A stretch of DNA of 64,000 nt from Eunapius fragilis (GCA_963681505.1 OY811976.1:8552677-8616676), one strand, 5' to 3'. Counted from the stretch's first letter, positions 1-11,967 are shown. The notes: generated by a model not told the origin, from the sequence alone. A program made the numbers and translations.

Positions 1-6
1 TTACAG

Positions 7-2740
7 TTATGCAGAACTGAAGATAAAGGAAGGAGGAGGGAACCAGATCAGATGTCCTGAGACTGGCTGCTATCAGTGTGTTCCAAATGTAGGTTACCCC
101 CATGAAAAAAAAAAACAATCTCCAACCATCCACCTACCCAAAAAGAAAATGTGTGGGACAGTGCCCAAAATAACCACATCTGTGATACTCTTCAAAATCT
201 AACAGCGTAGTACATGTATTAACTCATAGTACATGCATTAACTCTGTAGTTAAAGATTTCTTGGGCTGAAGCAGTGGTAGCTTGTATGTGATCCAAATTA
301 ACGTGTACGTTTGCCCCTTGCCTCTAAAAGGAGGTCATCAAGTCCTTAGTTTCTGAGGAGGCCTATGAGAAATACACAAGGTTGAAGCTCCAGAACTTTG
401 TTTCAAGTTACAAGGGCACAAAGTACTGCCCCTTCTCTGGCTGTGAGGTGGTTGTGGTTTTACCTGATGAGACCAGGAGTTCCCTCAAGACAGGAGGGGT
501 ACCAAGACAGGGTGTGAATGTGCACTGCAGTAATGGTCATAGATTCTGCTGGTCAGTATAAATTTGTGCAAATTTATGTAATCTTAACATTGCATTAAAT
601 CAACACAGGACATGTTTGCAGGAGCCCCATGAGCCTTGCAACTGCGACCTGTGGGAGAAATGGAAGGCTGAACTATTATGTATGTGTAGTTATTTTAAAA
701 CAGACTGCTGCAGTGTATAATTGAGTGTAATGTGTTAGCTGAAGGAGCCTTCACACTGCCTGTGGATATCCAAAATGCTGATTTGATGATAGCATGCACA
801 AAGAGCTGCCCTCGCTGCAGGTGAGATGAGCTTAAATGAGTAACAGGTTCTTCCACCACACTGATTTTAAATTAGGGTGCGGATCGAAAAAAATGCAGGC
901 TGCAATCACATGACATGCGCCAAAGTAATTGTACATTGTTAATGATGTTGTGATTATGGTTATAACATTGCTCGATAATTGTTTTGCAAAATAACCTGCG
1001 TGACTCTTACTTACATCATAGTGCAGGCATGAGTTCTGTTGGATTTGCTTAACACCATGGCAGGAACATGGGTCTGAAACTGGCGGATATTTCAGGTGGG
1101 ATAGATTGCGGCATGCAGATTTAAAAATTTTGATGCCGCTTGCAATCATGTTAGTACCTGCAGCATCTTAGACCTAGCTTGGTATGATCAAATTTAAATG
1201 CTGGATTAGTAGATTCTACTCACATATTATTTGATGCTAGTAATGACGGAGCTGAGTATTGCCATAAGCTTGCTTGAAGCTTTGAATGTGAAACGTTTTA
1301 CTGCATTTTGTTATATGCAGGAGCTATTCCATAACGATGCTTCTTGCTCCATAGTTGTGCATTTTCTTGTGTGTGATTGACACCATTAGACCTGAATGCA
1401 TCATATCATGTGTCACTTGAATGCATCATATCATGTGTCATTTAGACCTGACTCTCTCACTACACAGATACAAAGATCAGATTGCATTTTTCTTTTACAC
1501 CCACAGCTGCAATCGGTATGACAAACAGGCCATTGCCGAACAGATGATCGAAGAACAAAAGAAAGAACAAAAGAAAGAAGTGACCAACTTAATAACAAAG
1601 ATCAAACAAAAGTTCAAACATTATAGTGAACGCTACCAGAACCATCTGCTCAGCTACAAGGTGATATGAACGTCCACTTGCATGCTTGTTAGGAGCCTTC
1701 AGACCTGTGTGTTTATTTCAATGAATACAATGTTTATCCCGACCACGTCTCATTAATTATTGTTACAATGAGTTTATGCAATAAACAACTCTTTAGTCAA
1801 TATCCATTTGAACACCTTTTCGATAAGCAATGAATGTGGCAGTTGTATCAACTTTATTGTTTGTTGTCATTCTACATTGTATGCAGTTCCTCTTCTTAAT
1901 TGATCCTTTCCTCATCTAGATTGAGTCAGAACTTGCACTAACCGCTGCCCAGAAGGGTAGTGAGCTAGCCACGATGGAACATAAATTGGAGAGAAATGGT
2001 ACAATGATTGAACAGTTTCAATGCATGCATGTCATATTGCACAAGACCTACATACGTAGTTCCCTGCAAATATGGCATATTAGCTCCATTTGTACACAAT
2101 CATCCATATATATCATCAATCATTTTAGGTTGATGTAAATACAGAATTATTCCTTAAACCTCCAATCACTATAGTGGCAATGGTTGCAGAAAGAATGCCC
2201 ACTTTAAAAAAGGATGCAGAAGCAAACAATGCTGCTACTGGGCTAGGAGATCTCCCAGAGGACAACTTTCTGGTGAAAGTCACTGCAGTGCTATTAAACG
2301 CACGACAGATCCTTGCAGCCTCATATGCCTTAGGGTACTTCATCCCAGATGATAAAGACGATCATAAGGATATTCACGAGTCACTGCAAGTAGGTTGACC
2401 ATTCCAGTATTGATGGGGAGGTGCACACCATATCTCTTTACAAATCGGCTCAACAAGCTTTCTCTTATAGTGCATGTTGGAAGAATGGGTGGAGAAACTA
2501 TCACAGATGGTGAACAGACCATACCTCTGCACCCCACACTCAGTCATGGTGGCCACTGCCAGGGACGTTGACTATGCCTGCGAGGTCTACCTTGGAGACA
2601 TGAAGAAGCACGGCTTTACACTGTTCATGCCTCCTCCACCACCTCTGTTGTTGCCTCCTCCACCACCCCCTCCTAGGCAACCTGTTAGACCTGCTTTCGA
2701 CTCCCCTCCTTCATCTTTTCGTCATCGCGCACGTACTTGA
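7..2740 (+). CDS. ANKIB1-like RBR E3 ubiquitin ligase, copy A (3' part, exons 9-18)
   Basis: Partial gene cut by the window start. Exons, each with GT/AG ends: 7-88, 331-551, 609-679, 739-820, 876-924, 1022-1095, 1507-1660, 1920-1998, 2175-2389, 2471-2740. They encode the end of RING1 (RCPETGC), the IBR (YCPFSGC ... [15 protein letters not shown]), RING2 with the Ariadne-type active-site cysteine (AGCNHMTC, then CRHEFCWIC), and the helical Ariadne domain ending in [12 protein letters not shown] ligases take ubiquitin from E2 onto the RING2 cysteine and then pass it to substrate. The reading frame is open through all ten exons. The tail is proline-rich. Exon 15 is longer (154 nt) than in C and D (130) or E (127) because of a duplicated QKKE stretch. 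A canonical AATAAA follows the stop by three bases. Family assignment is from recognised motifs and the shared exon pattern. Confidence 0.88.
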
Positions 2741-2743
2741 TGC

Positions 2744-2749
2744 AATAAA
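2744..2749 (+). terminator. Poly(A) signal of copy A
   Basis: AATAAA starts three bases after the TGA stop of copy A. Copies C and D carry AATGAA at the same place, one base off, so they may end elsewhere. Confidence 0.5.
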
Positions 2750-4357
2750 CTTTTTTTTTTAATTTGTGCTGTGACAATAGATTTAATAGAAATTTGGTTA
2801 TTATCACCAACTATGATGGGACATGAGAATGATCTTTCAGTCTCATTGATGGCGTCTTACATATGTCAAGGCCATATGCATGCATGAAAGGAGGAGGGGA
2901 CTCGTGTGATTGCACCTCACCTAGTTCTGTTGCTTTGACAATAAGGCTAGGTAGTTATATGCTTGACGGGATATGTGCAGTTACTCTAAAGATCAGTAAG
3001 GCTTTACAATTGAATAGCTATCTAAGCACTATCTAGCTAAAGTACTATATCAGCAATCTTTTGCATTGCACTCTCGCGTGCGTGTGTGTCCATGCGTGTG
3101 CGCGTGCGCATGCGTTTATATCAGCTAGCATGGCGTCATGTGTCATGACTGACATTGTCTGTCACTGCTGTGCATGTGTAGTGGGTATTGTGTGGTGTTT
3201 TGTTACACGTGTGTGTGTGTGCGTGTGCGTGAGTTTGTTTATAAATGTTTATGTGAGCAATTTTGTGTTTATTGTTGATTTTAACAGTTGCACTTAGTAA
3301 ACACACAAACCTAAAGGCAACACACTGTTATGTATGGGTTATTCTAAATATTCTATTCTAAATGTAGTACTTGATTGGATTCCACTAGATGTAGTATAGA
3401 CACATGATTTATTTTGCATATAGTAAAATCTACATGGCTGATCGTAAATTGTGAAGCGCATATGGCAGATTACGCAGGTGTCACATGACACATGACCTTA
3501 GCAATTAAATTTAAACCTTAAAATTGCTTTTCGTGCCCATTATAAGAGGGGTATAGACTCCGTATAGTAGTGCTTGGCTGCATGCCAACAAATGATCACA
3601 TTCGTCTTTCCGAATTACTCGGTACAGTTATTGTCCCCACATCTTTACTTTGACGGCACGGCATAATGGCATGTGAGGTATATAGATAATGAACAAAATG
3701 GTTGTTGTAATTCGGGTATAATTATTTCCGCTGTCTGGCTGTCTAAGGAATGCTGCATCCTGGTATTTTATACCATTGCTGCTTGCGCATGCGGAATAAA
3801 ACCTTTTATAACTATTAAATGAATGCAAGCGCAGGGGAAAAAAGCATCGAATCATTTAGAAATCACTGCGTGATTGCATGAACAGAAAATCACACGAAAA
3901 TCAATAGAAACGTGTGATTTTTGTGTGCTTTTCTGTTCAATCAAACAATGATTTCTAAATGATTTGCATGACGCTTTTATCCCCTGTGATGGCGCGATGT
4001 TGATAACTACGTCCGCGTTTTCAATCGACATACTCCAATAACAACAGCTTGGCTTCAATCAATAGGACAGCGTCCAGTATAATTCCCTATGGCTATGTGA
4101 TACTTTAAGGACAGGCACAAGATAAGTAACACCCCTTATTAAAATGGGGGTAAAATTCAGTGCTTTATAGACGCCCAACTAGGCAACTACTGACCCACGT
4201 TGGAGTTTGGAGACCTGTACTCCCATTTTTAGTGGATTCCAAAGTGCTATTCTTCACGAATGGGTCAACAGTTGTTGAAAATTACTTTAATCTCCCCACC
4301 TCTATATAATATCCTTCCCCTAAAACTGAGGTTAAGGCCCAGTTAGTCCTCGATGAC

Positions 4358-4389
<32 letters not shown>

Positions 4390-5199
4390 TTAAAGTAAAG
4401 TACAACCCATAAAGTTCATGGAGGTGCATAACCACTTCTTTAATTGGTATGCCGGTCCACGCAGTATTTTATTACAATAGCGCTAGTACTGGAACCAGCG
4501 CATGTCCATACGCGGCTCCAGTTTTGGATTCTAAAAGCTGAAATGAACCCCTGCCAAAGAGCTATAGGTTTGAATGCATGCTGAAGCTTCATTAAAACCA
4601 TTAACAACTGCTTCTTAGGTGCTGGTGAAAAACAGAATTCTTCTTTTTCAGCCCGAAACACTACATTGAGCATGGTAAAAGTTTGATAAACACAGCACTA
4701 TATGTTAGTCCTGTATAGTCTTTGATTTGGTCATCCCTTATATCCAGAGAAGTTAAAATGGTTTTTTTTTTATACTTCCAAATATCAGGAACATCATGCA
4801 ACACCTTTGTGCAGTATATAGGCAGGCTTAATTTGAGTTGTCCTAGTAACCCAAATAACTTGTTATCTTGCATCACATATTGTTTCCTTGGTGCTGAACG
4901 TGGTACTATACATCCTTAATTATAGTCCGCGATGCACCGCGTGTATTCATTCACCCGTTTGGGTATCAATAAGAACAAGGAGACCTGTTCGAGTGGCATG
5001 ATCAATATATCATAGCCTCAGTTTGTGTACAAACATCAACCAACAGAACAAACGATCTTTGAAAAGGAATCTGAGTGGGATAACTTCTGAGATGCATGCC
5101 TTTCAAAGCGTTAGAAACGGCGCGCCTGCGAAGTTTGATATTTTAAGGATCTCTATTAGTTGCATTGTATTGCCTGATAAGAAATGCAAACAGCAAAGT

Positions 5200-5311
5200 C
5201 TAGAAGAAGCTTTGGTATACCCACTCTTTTCTACCAACGGCAGCGATCCGTAAAACAATCTGCTTTAAAATCCGTTGGAAAACTATAGAGCATCATTCCC
5301 GTAGATTTTTT
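5200..5311 (-). pseudogene. Decayed THAP-domain fragment in the first spacer
   Basis: The sequence matches the THAP fragments at 20124-20321 and 31906-32226. Small deletions near its ATG (about 5309-5311) shift the frame, so the first cysteines are lost and an early stop follows. It lies about 150 bases upstream of copy B exon 1 in divergent orientation. Confidence 0.5.
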
Positions 5312-5853
5312 GTAACTAGATGGGCACCCAAACGCACAAAAGCATCCTTGAATTACAAAATGGCGCCGCACGTGATGCTCACGCCCTTCACGCCTACGTA
5401 GAAATCAATTGGTTCATCAAATTTCAACTTGTGAACGAGGACTAGGGTGTGTACCAGATGGGAAGTTTGGAGTCCAAGCTAGTTACCCTGCTGCAACAGG
5501 GAAGGCAGACTGAAGCTTTGGAGTTCTGGATCGACCACCCGGAGCTCCAAGAGAGGATAAACCCAAACTCCCGCGTCAAGACCACAGGTGGCACCAGCAA
5601 GACCGTCAGGACACGACTCTGCACATCGCAGCGAGATACGGGTCCAAGCCGCTTCTGTGGCTCCTGCTCAGCAAAGGAGGCGATCCCTTTGTCAGGAACG
5701 CCAAGGGGGAGACACCCATGCACATCGTTTGCACCTCGTCCAAACATGACTCCAAAACCGACGCCGTTCAGGCGGGAGGTATTGCTGACGAAGATTCCAG
5801 AAGGGACTGGGGAAGATACGTACGAAATCTTAACTGCCGAAGGGGAGAGTGGC

Positions 5854-5956
5854 CCGCCGCCACTGAAAGTGTATTCACTGACGGAATTTTTATCAGCTGT
5901 ACCGTGTCTGCGATGCCTAAGTTCAGCTTATCGTCACAGTTGCTCATGGGGGTTGC
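5854..5956 (-). other. Micro-inversion of exon 1 end, splice donor and MITE tip
   Basis: Read on the minus strand, this segment is the normal end of exon 1 (GCAACCCCCATGAGC ... GCAGACA), the GT donor, the start of intron 1, and then a target duplication (CACTTT) plus the first bases of the MITE (CAGTGGCGGCGG). The rest of the MITE continues in normal orientation from 5957. Breakpoints are uncertain by a few bases because both ends contain GTGGC/GCGG-like sequence. Confidence 0.85.
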
Positions 5957-6293
5957 GGAAGGGGGGGGGGGTGCTGGGGGGTCTCGAGCCCCCCCCCCCC
6001 AATAATGACATTGGGGGGTGGGGGGCTCAGCCCTCCTAACCAAACAACAGTACAATTGTTATTCTTCGCCCGCGAGATCGCTCGCGTATATACCGTTATG
6101 AATTTATATTATGACATCCAGAAAAGTTTAGATCTGTCGCTACAGACGACCGCTCAATTGAATTTCTCACACACACACCCCCCCCTGGCGGACGAAAGGA
6201 ATATGGTGAACAAATGCCTCCGTTGAAATTCATGAATTTAATTATCCTCGCTTTTGGGAGCCCCCCAATCTTATACACCTTCCGCTGCCTCTG
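5957..6293. mobile_element. MITE with CAG(T/G)GGCGGCGGAAGG ends, copy 1
   Basis: It is homologous along its length to 16643-16990. The right end is CCTTCCGCTGCCTCTG. The left tip lies inverted at 5854-5865. Target duplication CACTTT is found at 6294-6299 and, inverted, at 5866-5871. It carries internal poly-G and poly-C runs near its left end. It has no coding capacity. The CAGNGG terminus resembles hAT elements, but the 5-6 bp duplication is short for classic hAT (8 bp), so class is uncertain. Confidence 0.75.
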
Positions 6294-6359
6294 CACTTTG
6301 GGAGTAATACTACGTTTACACAGGCATATAACACGCCACTTCATCTGGCCGCTGCCTCT

Positions 6360-6841
6360 CCCTCCGACATGCCCCCTGTATAGCACCTCCCTTCTCCCCC
6401 CCCCCCCCCCCCCCCCTCCCCAAGTGACCAAAATAGAGTATTGGTTTAGCTTCATTGTGCACGCTGCCACCAACACAAGCACACCACAACAAGATGATCA
6501 GCCGATGGCTTGATCCACCACACAACACAGCATTACAACACACGAGAGCGGGGCCACAAATTAAACATTTGATTTAGAGGGGGTGGGCCTACACCCCCTC
6601 ATGGAAAAAACCCACAGTGAGGAAAAACCAAACCTCAACGCAGGAGAAATAACCGACAAGGGGTAGCAGCACGTGCACGCAAGCTTAGAATGAACACTTG
6701 TACTACAGTGCCAGCCTTTTAACCCCCCCCCCCCCCCCCCCCCCCCAACACGTGGCCCATCACGTGCTATACTACCAATCACATTTGGGAGGGAGCTAAA
6801 TTTCTGTCTAATTCACAGTGTTCAAACGTCAGAAATGTATA
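6360..6841. mobile_element. Unclassified insertion in exon 2 of copy B
   Basis: Exon 2 homology to the other copies stops after GCTGCCTCT and resumes at TCTGGCCTGATC, so about 480 bases are inserted, with TCT possibly duplicated. It contains two long C runs (about 6399-6416 and 6723-6746) but no recognised protein or clear terminal repeat. Confidence 0.6.
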
Positions 6842-7594
6842 TCTGGCCTGATCAGCTGCGTGGAGGTATAGTATATATGTGTGTGCATGGTATCCGGAGG
6901 TGATCTGTTTACAATACAAGCCTGTCAGAGCAGGCTATAACGCTACACAATGACAGTGCAGATCCTTATTCTACTGTTATTGCATTGGCCAGTTATATGT
7001 GGCCTTTAGTGATTGCTCAATGTTTATTATAAATGTGTACACACACGCTCTGTTGATCAGGTCTTTTATACAATTGTCGGTTGTCGTTCTACCTAGCCGC
7101 GCCGCATCGCGTGTATACTGTCCCACTCGGGTTGTAACAATGTGTAACTACATGGTCCTAACCTGTATGACATGCAAATGCATAATGTGCTTTTAACGCC
7201 TTGCGGTCCGTAACCCGAAAATTAAAGGTTAACCTCGTTACGTAGGTTTTTTCTACAATTTAGGTTCCTTTTTGCATAAAAATTCTACCAATTGTTAGAG
7301 CAAGCAGTCATCCTATATCATCGTAGGGTTCATTAAATTTTAAAAGCTGAACTAACCTTGAGTTAATATGCGCAATTTCTCAAGTAGGGAGGGAGGGTAT
7401 ATTTGCACTGATATAATTTTGTACTAAATGATTTTGTGTTATGAAATGCAGTACTATCCTTAGGCTAAGCGTACATGTAATTGATACCAGTTTATTTGGT
7501 AGTACTTCATGCTCAATTATTCAGGTTTAACCCTTACTGATATTTGGCAGGATATTAACACAACCAATTTTGCTTTATTCCTTACAATGTGAAG

Positions 7595-8770
7595 ATGTTG
7601 TTGGCAAGGAGACACCAGAGTGTAGATGGCACAGGTTTTGCAGGCCAAAGAATATAGAAGTTTTTAGTGAAGCAGGGAGAGGAGCAATGGAGAGAAGAAA
7701 GACTGCAGAAGATCAGAACAGGTTCATGTACTACTACAACCGCTATGATAACCACCTTCAGAGCATAAAGGTGTGTCTTCAAACACAGCATTTCCACATT
7801 TAGATGCCTGTATGTTCATAGATTGAGCAGAAACTTCTAGAAGAATCAACAGCTAAGTCCAAAGAAATGAGTCAAACATTGGAGTCATGTATGCTATTCT
7901 TTAATGCACATAATATTAATAATGCATTACAAATTTTATTGTATTTTCTACTAAAGGTGTAGCCAAACGAAAAGTCATTCGCTTCTGTAGCGATGGCAAC
8001 ATGCTATCATCCGATATGCCACCTGTTCACACAAACATCAACTTCCTTGAGGATGTCATGCTGATTCTGCTGAGATGAAGACAAATACTTTCTGCTTCTT
8101 ATGCATTTGAATACTTCTCAGACCTTATTGATGAACATCATCAGGGCTCTGAAGAGTTACAGGTAACTCACAGCTACCTAAGTGCATGCATGGTAATGAG
8201 CATGGTTAGCTGTCTCAGTTACCATAATGCATCTGTCACATTCAGATTGTCATTAGTTGTCATGGTGGAACATAATATGGGATCATTTCTGAATGGGGAT
8301 CAAATATATATTCTAAGAGATGCATTTAGGTCCAGCTAAAAAAGCTCCTTTCCTATGCACTGTGCTTGGTCTTGTGGAGTTACAATGACCTGAACATTTT
8401 AAATGTTGTCTGCAATACAGCTGCACTTGTCAACCCCTGGTGCCACTTCCTAGCTGGAAGATTTCACAAGCACATTAGATCTTTGAGTATCACAGCAGCT
8501 ATCCATAGGCCCTTTGTTATTATGTTCCTGCATATTTATTATTCTGCCTTCATATCTAACACACACACACATCTCATACTGCTTCTTAAGTTGATTTTGA
8601 TTCCCTTTCATTAGGGCAACCTTGAAGAAGCTGTAGAGACCCTCTCACAGATGGTAAACAGACCTTATCTCTGCACACCGCACTCTGTAATGGCTGCCAT
8701 GGCTAGCACAGTCGGCAATCTTAGTCAGATGTATATTAAGTCAATGCTGAGCAAACGACATTTGTGGTAA
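7595..8770 (+). pseudogene. Tail of a third, diverged ANKIB1-like paralogue fused to copy B
   Basis: After the exon 3 acceptor (CCTTACAATGTGAAG, ending 7594) the sequence no longer matches ankyrin exon 3. It runs into an Ariadne-domain tail: exon 15-like to 7770 (NRFMYYYNRYDNHLQSIK), exon 16-like 7822-7888, exon 17-like 7957-8162, and exon 18-like 8615-8770 ([17 protein letters not shown]) ending TAA. The RBR core is missing. Exon 17 has an in-frame TGA at 8076-8078, between LLR and RQILSASY. Protein identity to the other copies is clearly lower than among A, C, D and E, so this is a separate paralogue type, not a sibling. Most likely a chimera left by deletion or unequal exchange. Confidence 0.82.
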
Positions 8771-9593
8771 AACAAGATATCTACCATGTATTTACCCAAC
8801 TTTATATATTCAGCTTCGATTGATAATACTTTGTTTCGTTGCATTCACTCAGATCGTTTCAAAATTAATGCAACTAAACAATCACTGAACTAGAAGGTAT
8901 GGTTAGGTGCATGTAATGTCTTAGAACTGGTCGGCGGGTGATACGAGTCTATCGCATTAGTTGGTAACTCGCTTTTACATGATTTTTATGCTTGCTTTAG
9001 GATACCGCGCGAGTGGCGGTATATAGTGTGAACGCTTCCACGCTGGGCTCCTTAACATTTCAGAAGTATATGGATGATAAGATCTTCTGCATCCGCTATT
9101 AATGTTGCTATAAAGATACACTGTTTGTACGAGATAAACAATAGCTGGGCGGGAACGAACAACGGAGGAAGTAGGACGCTCACGTGGCACTTATATACGT
9201 GTCGCATGCAACATATACTGTATGACGTAGTTACGTAACTAAACAATGCAGGAGGTCTATGCAAGTTTTTTTTTGTAAGGTGGAAGTGTTCGCGGTTATA
9301 TAGATGCGCATGCTTTGAAAACGAGCCGTTTTCAGGATGGGGGCTTGTGTATTAACAATGCAAAAGCCGATGCGAGTTCATTTTGCAAATAATAATTATC
9401 GTAACTAAAACACGTACAGGTATCTAGTGTTATAGTCTGAAAAGGTATCTAGTGTTATAGACTGAAAAAAAAAATTCTATTACGCATAATGACGTTACAT
9501 CGCACTATGTTACTTTTAAATTCACTTGAAACAGTCTGCGAGAGACAATGTATATTAACAAGTAATTAAAACATTAAGAGAAACTCCAAGCCA
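8771..9593. other. Non-coding stretch
   Basis: No gene recognised. A 25-base direct repeat containing AGGTATCTAGTGTTATAG occurs twice in tandem at about 9418-9466. Confidence 0.5.
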
Positions 9594-10904
9594 ATGCTTT
9601 CATTCGATGTATACCTGGATGTGCATCATGTAACACCCGAATCACTGCTTCCACCCCAGCTGGCGATATTACAACACCATGTCCCCACAAAATGCATTCA
9701 TCCTGCACCCTTGGGAGTGGCCATCCAAGCCTTGGTCACGCCTTCATGTAGACTTCGCCGGTCCGTTCATGGGTAGGACTTTCTTAATCCTGGTTGATGC
9801 ACACTCTAAATGGCTTGAGGTAGTACCGGTGTCAACACCATCCTCCCAGCAGGCTATCAAAGCTCTCAGGCACATCTTTTCTACTCATGGGCTACCTGAA
9901 GTGTTGGTCGCTGATAATGGTTCTGCCTTTACAAGTATGGATTTTGCTACTTTCGTTAAAAGGAATGGTTTTAGACATATCAGGTGTGCTCCCTACCATC
10001 CAGCTAGTAATATTAATGGTCTAGCCGAACGGGCAGTGCAAACGTTCAAGGAAGCCATGAAGAAGATGGTTACAGAGGGGGGGGGGGGGGAGGGGGGGGG
10101 GGGATTTGGATATTCACCTATCTCGATTCCTTTTCCAATACAGATTAACTCCTCACTCTACTACAGGTCATTCTCTGGCAGAACTGTTGTTTGGTCGTAA
10201 GCCAAGATCACACCTTAATTTCCTGTTCCCAGAGGTGGGAGTTAGAGTCCGGAAAGAGCAAGAACACCAGAAGAAGAGGCATGATGAGCACGCTAAGACT
10301 CGTACGTTCAGAACTGGTGACCTGGTGTATGCTCGCAACTTCAGTGCATGACAATGGTCCTAAATGGACATCAGGGAAGGTGGTTTTGATGACAGGTTCA
10401 GTGTCCATGGTCATTATTCTTAGTGATGGTCAGCAAGTGCAACGTCATATTGATCATGTACGTGCTCGTGGTTGTGAAGAAGTGGTACCTGTTACATCTG
10501 AGGATGAGGTGCTCACAAGGGGGACACTTGACACTTCAGAGGTTGTTCCAGCGGAACCTGATCCACAGGCCCTACCAGAACCAGTTCCTGATGCCCCAGC
10601 AGAACCCACAGTGAAACCAACAGAAGCTCCTGAACCAGTTGTACTCAGACGTTCTATTCGTGTACATCGTCCACCAGATCGTCTCTGAAGTTGGAGCTAA
10701 TAGGGGAGGAGTGTAGTATTTGTGACCTTTGGACTATTCCACCTGCGCATGTCCAAGAGACTGGCTAAACCTGTTGGTGTGTTATAGTATTTAAGGTAGT
10801 GTATTGTACCCATTGTATTCCACTGTGCTATAGTGATTGGCAGTCCAAACTGATCCTTGGCTAGTCGCTGCGTATTTAGGTCGCGGGTTAAGCCATACAC
10901 TACA
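9594..10904 (+). mobile_element. Ty3/gypsy retrotransposon remnant: integrase 3' end and LTR
   Basis: Truncated at 5' and broken by frameshifts. The integrase core is visible from 9679: HVDFAGPF (first Asp), VADNGSAF (second Asp), and NGLAERAVQ (Glu) after AYHP-like YHPASN. A poly-G expansion at 10078-10101 shifts the frame within the core's end. The homologous reading resumes as DIHLSRFLFQYRLTPHSTTG in another frame. Downstream are the GDLVYAR motif, a third frame with a proline/glutamate-rich tail, and the typical ending RVHRPPDRL before TGA at about 10686. A purine-rich tract (GGGGAGGAG) then abuts a short LTR-like sequence. Nothing upstream (protease, reverse transcriptase) is present. 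Not functional. Confidence 0.85.
10712..10904 (+). repeat. Putative 3' LTR of the gypsy remnant
   Basis: It starts TGTAGTATTTG right after the polypurine tract and ends CATACACTACA, giving inverted TGTAGT/ACTACA ends. No 5' LTR lies in the window to compare with, so the right boundary is inferred. Confidence 0.5.
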
Positions 10905-10972
10905 TTTGTATATGTCAGTGCTGGATATATGGGCTTATTTGCATGTCCATTTCAGTCGATCATGCATGTTCC

Positions 10973-11032
10973 CGTACTCAATCCTATATTCCACCAACTT
11001 CCTTATAGAGAATATTTCTTAACTTGTTTCAT
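10973..11032. mobile_element. End fragment of the palindromic element family found at 26253
   Basis: The stretch with CCACCAACTT, TATAGAGAAT and ACTTGTTTC matches the right arm of the palindrome at 26416-26545, diverged. The rest of the element is missing, and the TTAA palindrome begins 37 bases later. Confidence 0.5.
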
Positions 11033-11068
11033 GCATGAGATCTGAGTGGATGAAAATTACTATTTTAA

Positions 11069-11520
11069 TGTCTATTGTCCTGAGTGTCCACCCGGAGGTA
11101 CAATTGGACACCCAGGCGGACAGCAAAAAAAGTTTTTGCCGTTCGGTCACGGAAGGGACCTGGCTGCTTTTAACGGTACGTACCGGTTTACAGAACAAGT
11201 CGTTTCAGGATCGGGCCGAGATAAGCAAGGCTTAACTCCTTTTGGTACTCGTAAGACGAGCCGTGCTACCGGGCCTATCCATTGCGCTCCATGCTGATCG
11301 GTCGGAGCGTAATGGATAGGTCTGCTAGCACGGCTCGTTTTACGGGTATCGAAAGGATTTAAGCCTTACTTATCTCGGCCCGATCCTGAAAAGACTTGTT
11401 CTATAAGCCAGTACCGTTAAATGCCACTAGGTTTCTTCCGTGACCGAATGGCAAAAACTTTTTTTGCTGTCCACTCGGGCGTCCAATTGTACCCCGGGTG
11501 GACACTCAGGACAATAGACA
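11069..11520. mobile_element. 452-bp near-perfect palindromic MITE flanked by TTAA
   Basis: Left arm starts TGTCTATTGTCCTGAG and right arm ends with its reverse complement. The arms, about 220 bases each, pair nearly base for base around a short loop at about 11292-11303. TTAA flanks both ends (11065-11068 and 11521-11524). This target site fits piggyBac or Kolobok type elements. It has no coding capacity. Confidence 0.85.
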
Positions 11521-11627
11521 TTAACTCCAAGTTTGCGTAAGTGGGAAAATTGATTCACTTAATTCTATTGATTGAACCATATTTACAACTGCTGAGGAAA
11601 GAATCCACTGATTGATCTTACGACAAC

Positions 11628-11891
11628 ATAGGCGGCCCCAGCGCTTACCGAAGGGAGGGGCCAACGCCACGAAGGGCGCCATAGGGGGAGGGGCATTATC
11701 AATTTTGCAATCTTAGTCGTTTGTTAATCGCTATTTGTACGTTCAGATGAGTGTTTATAGTTATTTTACACATAGTTACATGTAGTAATCATATTGCAAC
11801 GCTACAGTAAAAATTACTTATAGGGGTTGGGGGGGGGGGGCGCCATGGCTCCCTGGGCCCCCCCCCCCCCCCCCCCCCCGGGGCCGCCTAT
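11628..11891. mobile_element. Short element with ATAGGCGGCCCC inverted ends
   Basis: Perfect 12-bp terminal inverted repeats (ATAGGCGGCCCC / GGGGCCGCCTAT). GACAACA occurs next to both ends, suggesting an imperfect target duplication of about 9 bp. Contains G and C runs at about 11830-11879. Non-coding. Confidence 0.6.
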
Positions 11892-11967
11892 GGACAACAT
11901 TTGTAAAACGATGAATATAGGAACTAAGTTGCGTAGTTGGGCGTGACCCGACTAGGGTGTGTACCAG

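Larger units (their letters stand above)
2741..5457. repeat. Spacer repeat, first copy (between A and B)
   Basis: This spacer recurs, with small indels, at 17722-20446 and 29541-32351. It holds a GT-rich tract (about 3070-3235), an imperfect palindrome (about 3845-3965), a 29-base G run (4358-4386), and a conserved block at about 4440-4920. It ends with a decayed minus-strand THAP fragment and a conserved promoter-like patch before exon 1. I see no intact gene on the + strand. In the minus frame at about 4780-4920 an open stretch containing DNKLFGLLGQLKLSLP is conserved in all three copies. I do not recognise it. Confidence 0.75.
5458..6865 (+). pseudogene. ANKIB1-like copy B, broken 5' part (exons 1-2)
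   Basis: Exon 1 begins MGSLESKL at 5458, as in copies D and E. Relative to copy C there is a one-base deletion after the RVK codons (near 5579) and an eight-base deletion before EVLLTK (near 5774), so the frame is lost twice. The 3' end of the exon and its splice donor are inverted (5854-5956). Exon 2 ([11 protein letters not shown]) starts at 6324 but is split: 6324-6359 and 6842-6865 match the other copies, with about 480 bases of foreign sequence between. Intron 2 then matches copy E again, apart from an extra block at about 6880-7140. The copy cannot make the ankyrin part of the protein. Confidence 0.88.

Noticed and set aside
3061..3297. Cys/Val-rich frame over the GT-rich spacer tract
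   Set aside because: Low-complexity GTGTG translation. Not conserved in frame among the three spacers.
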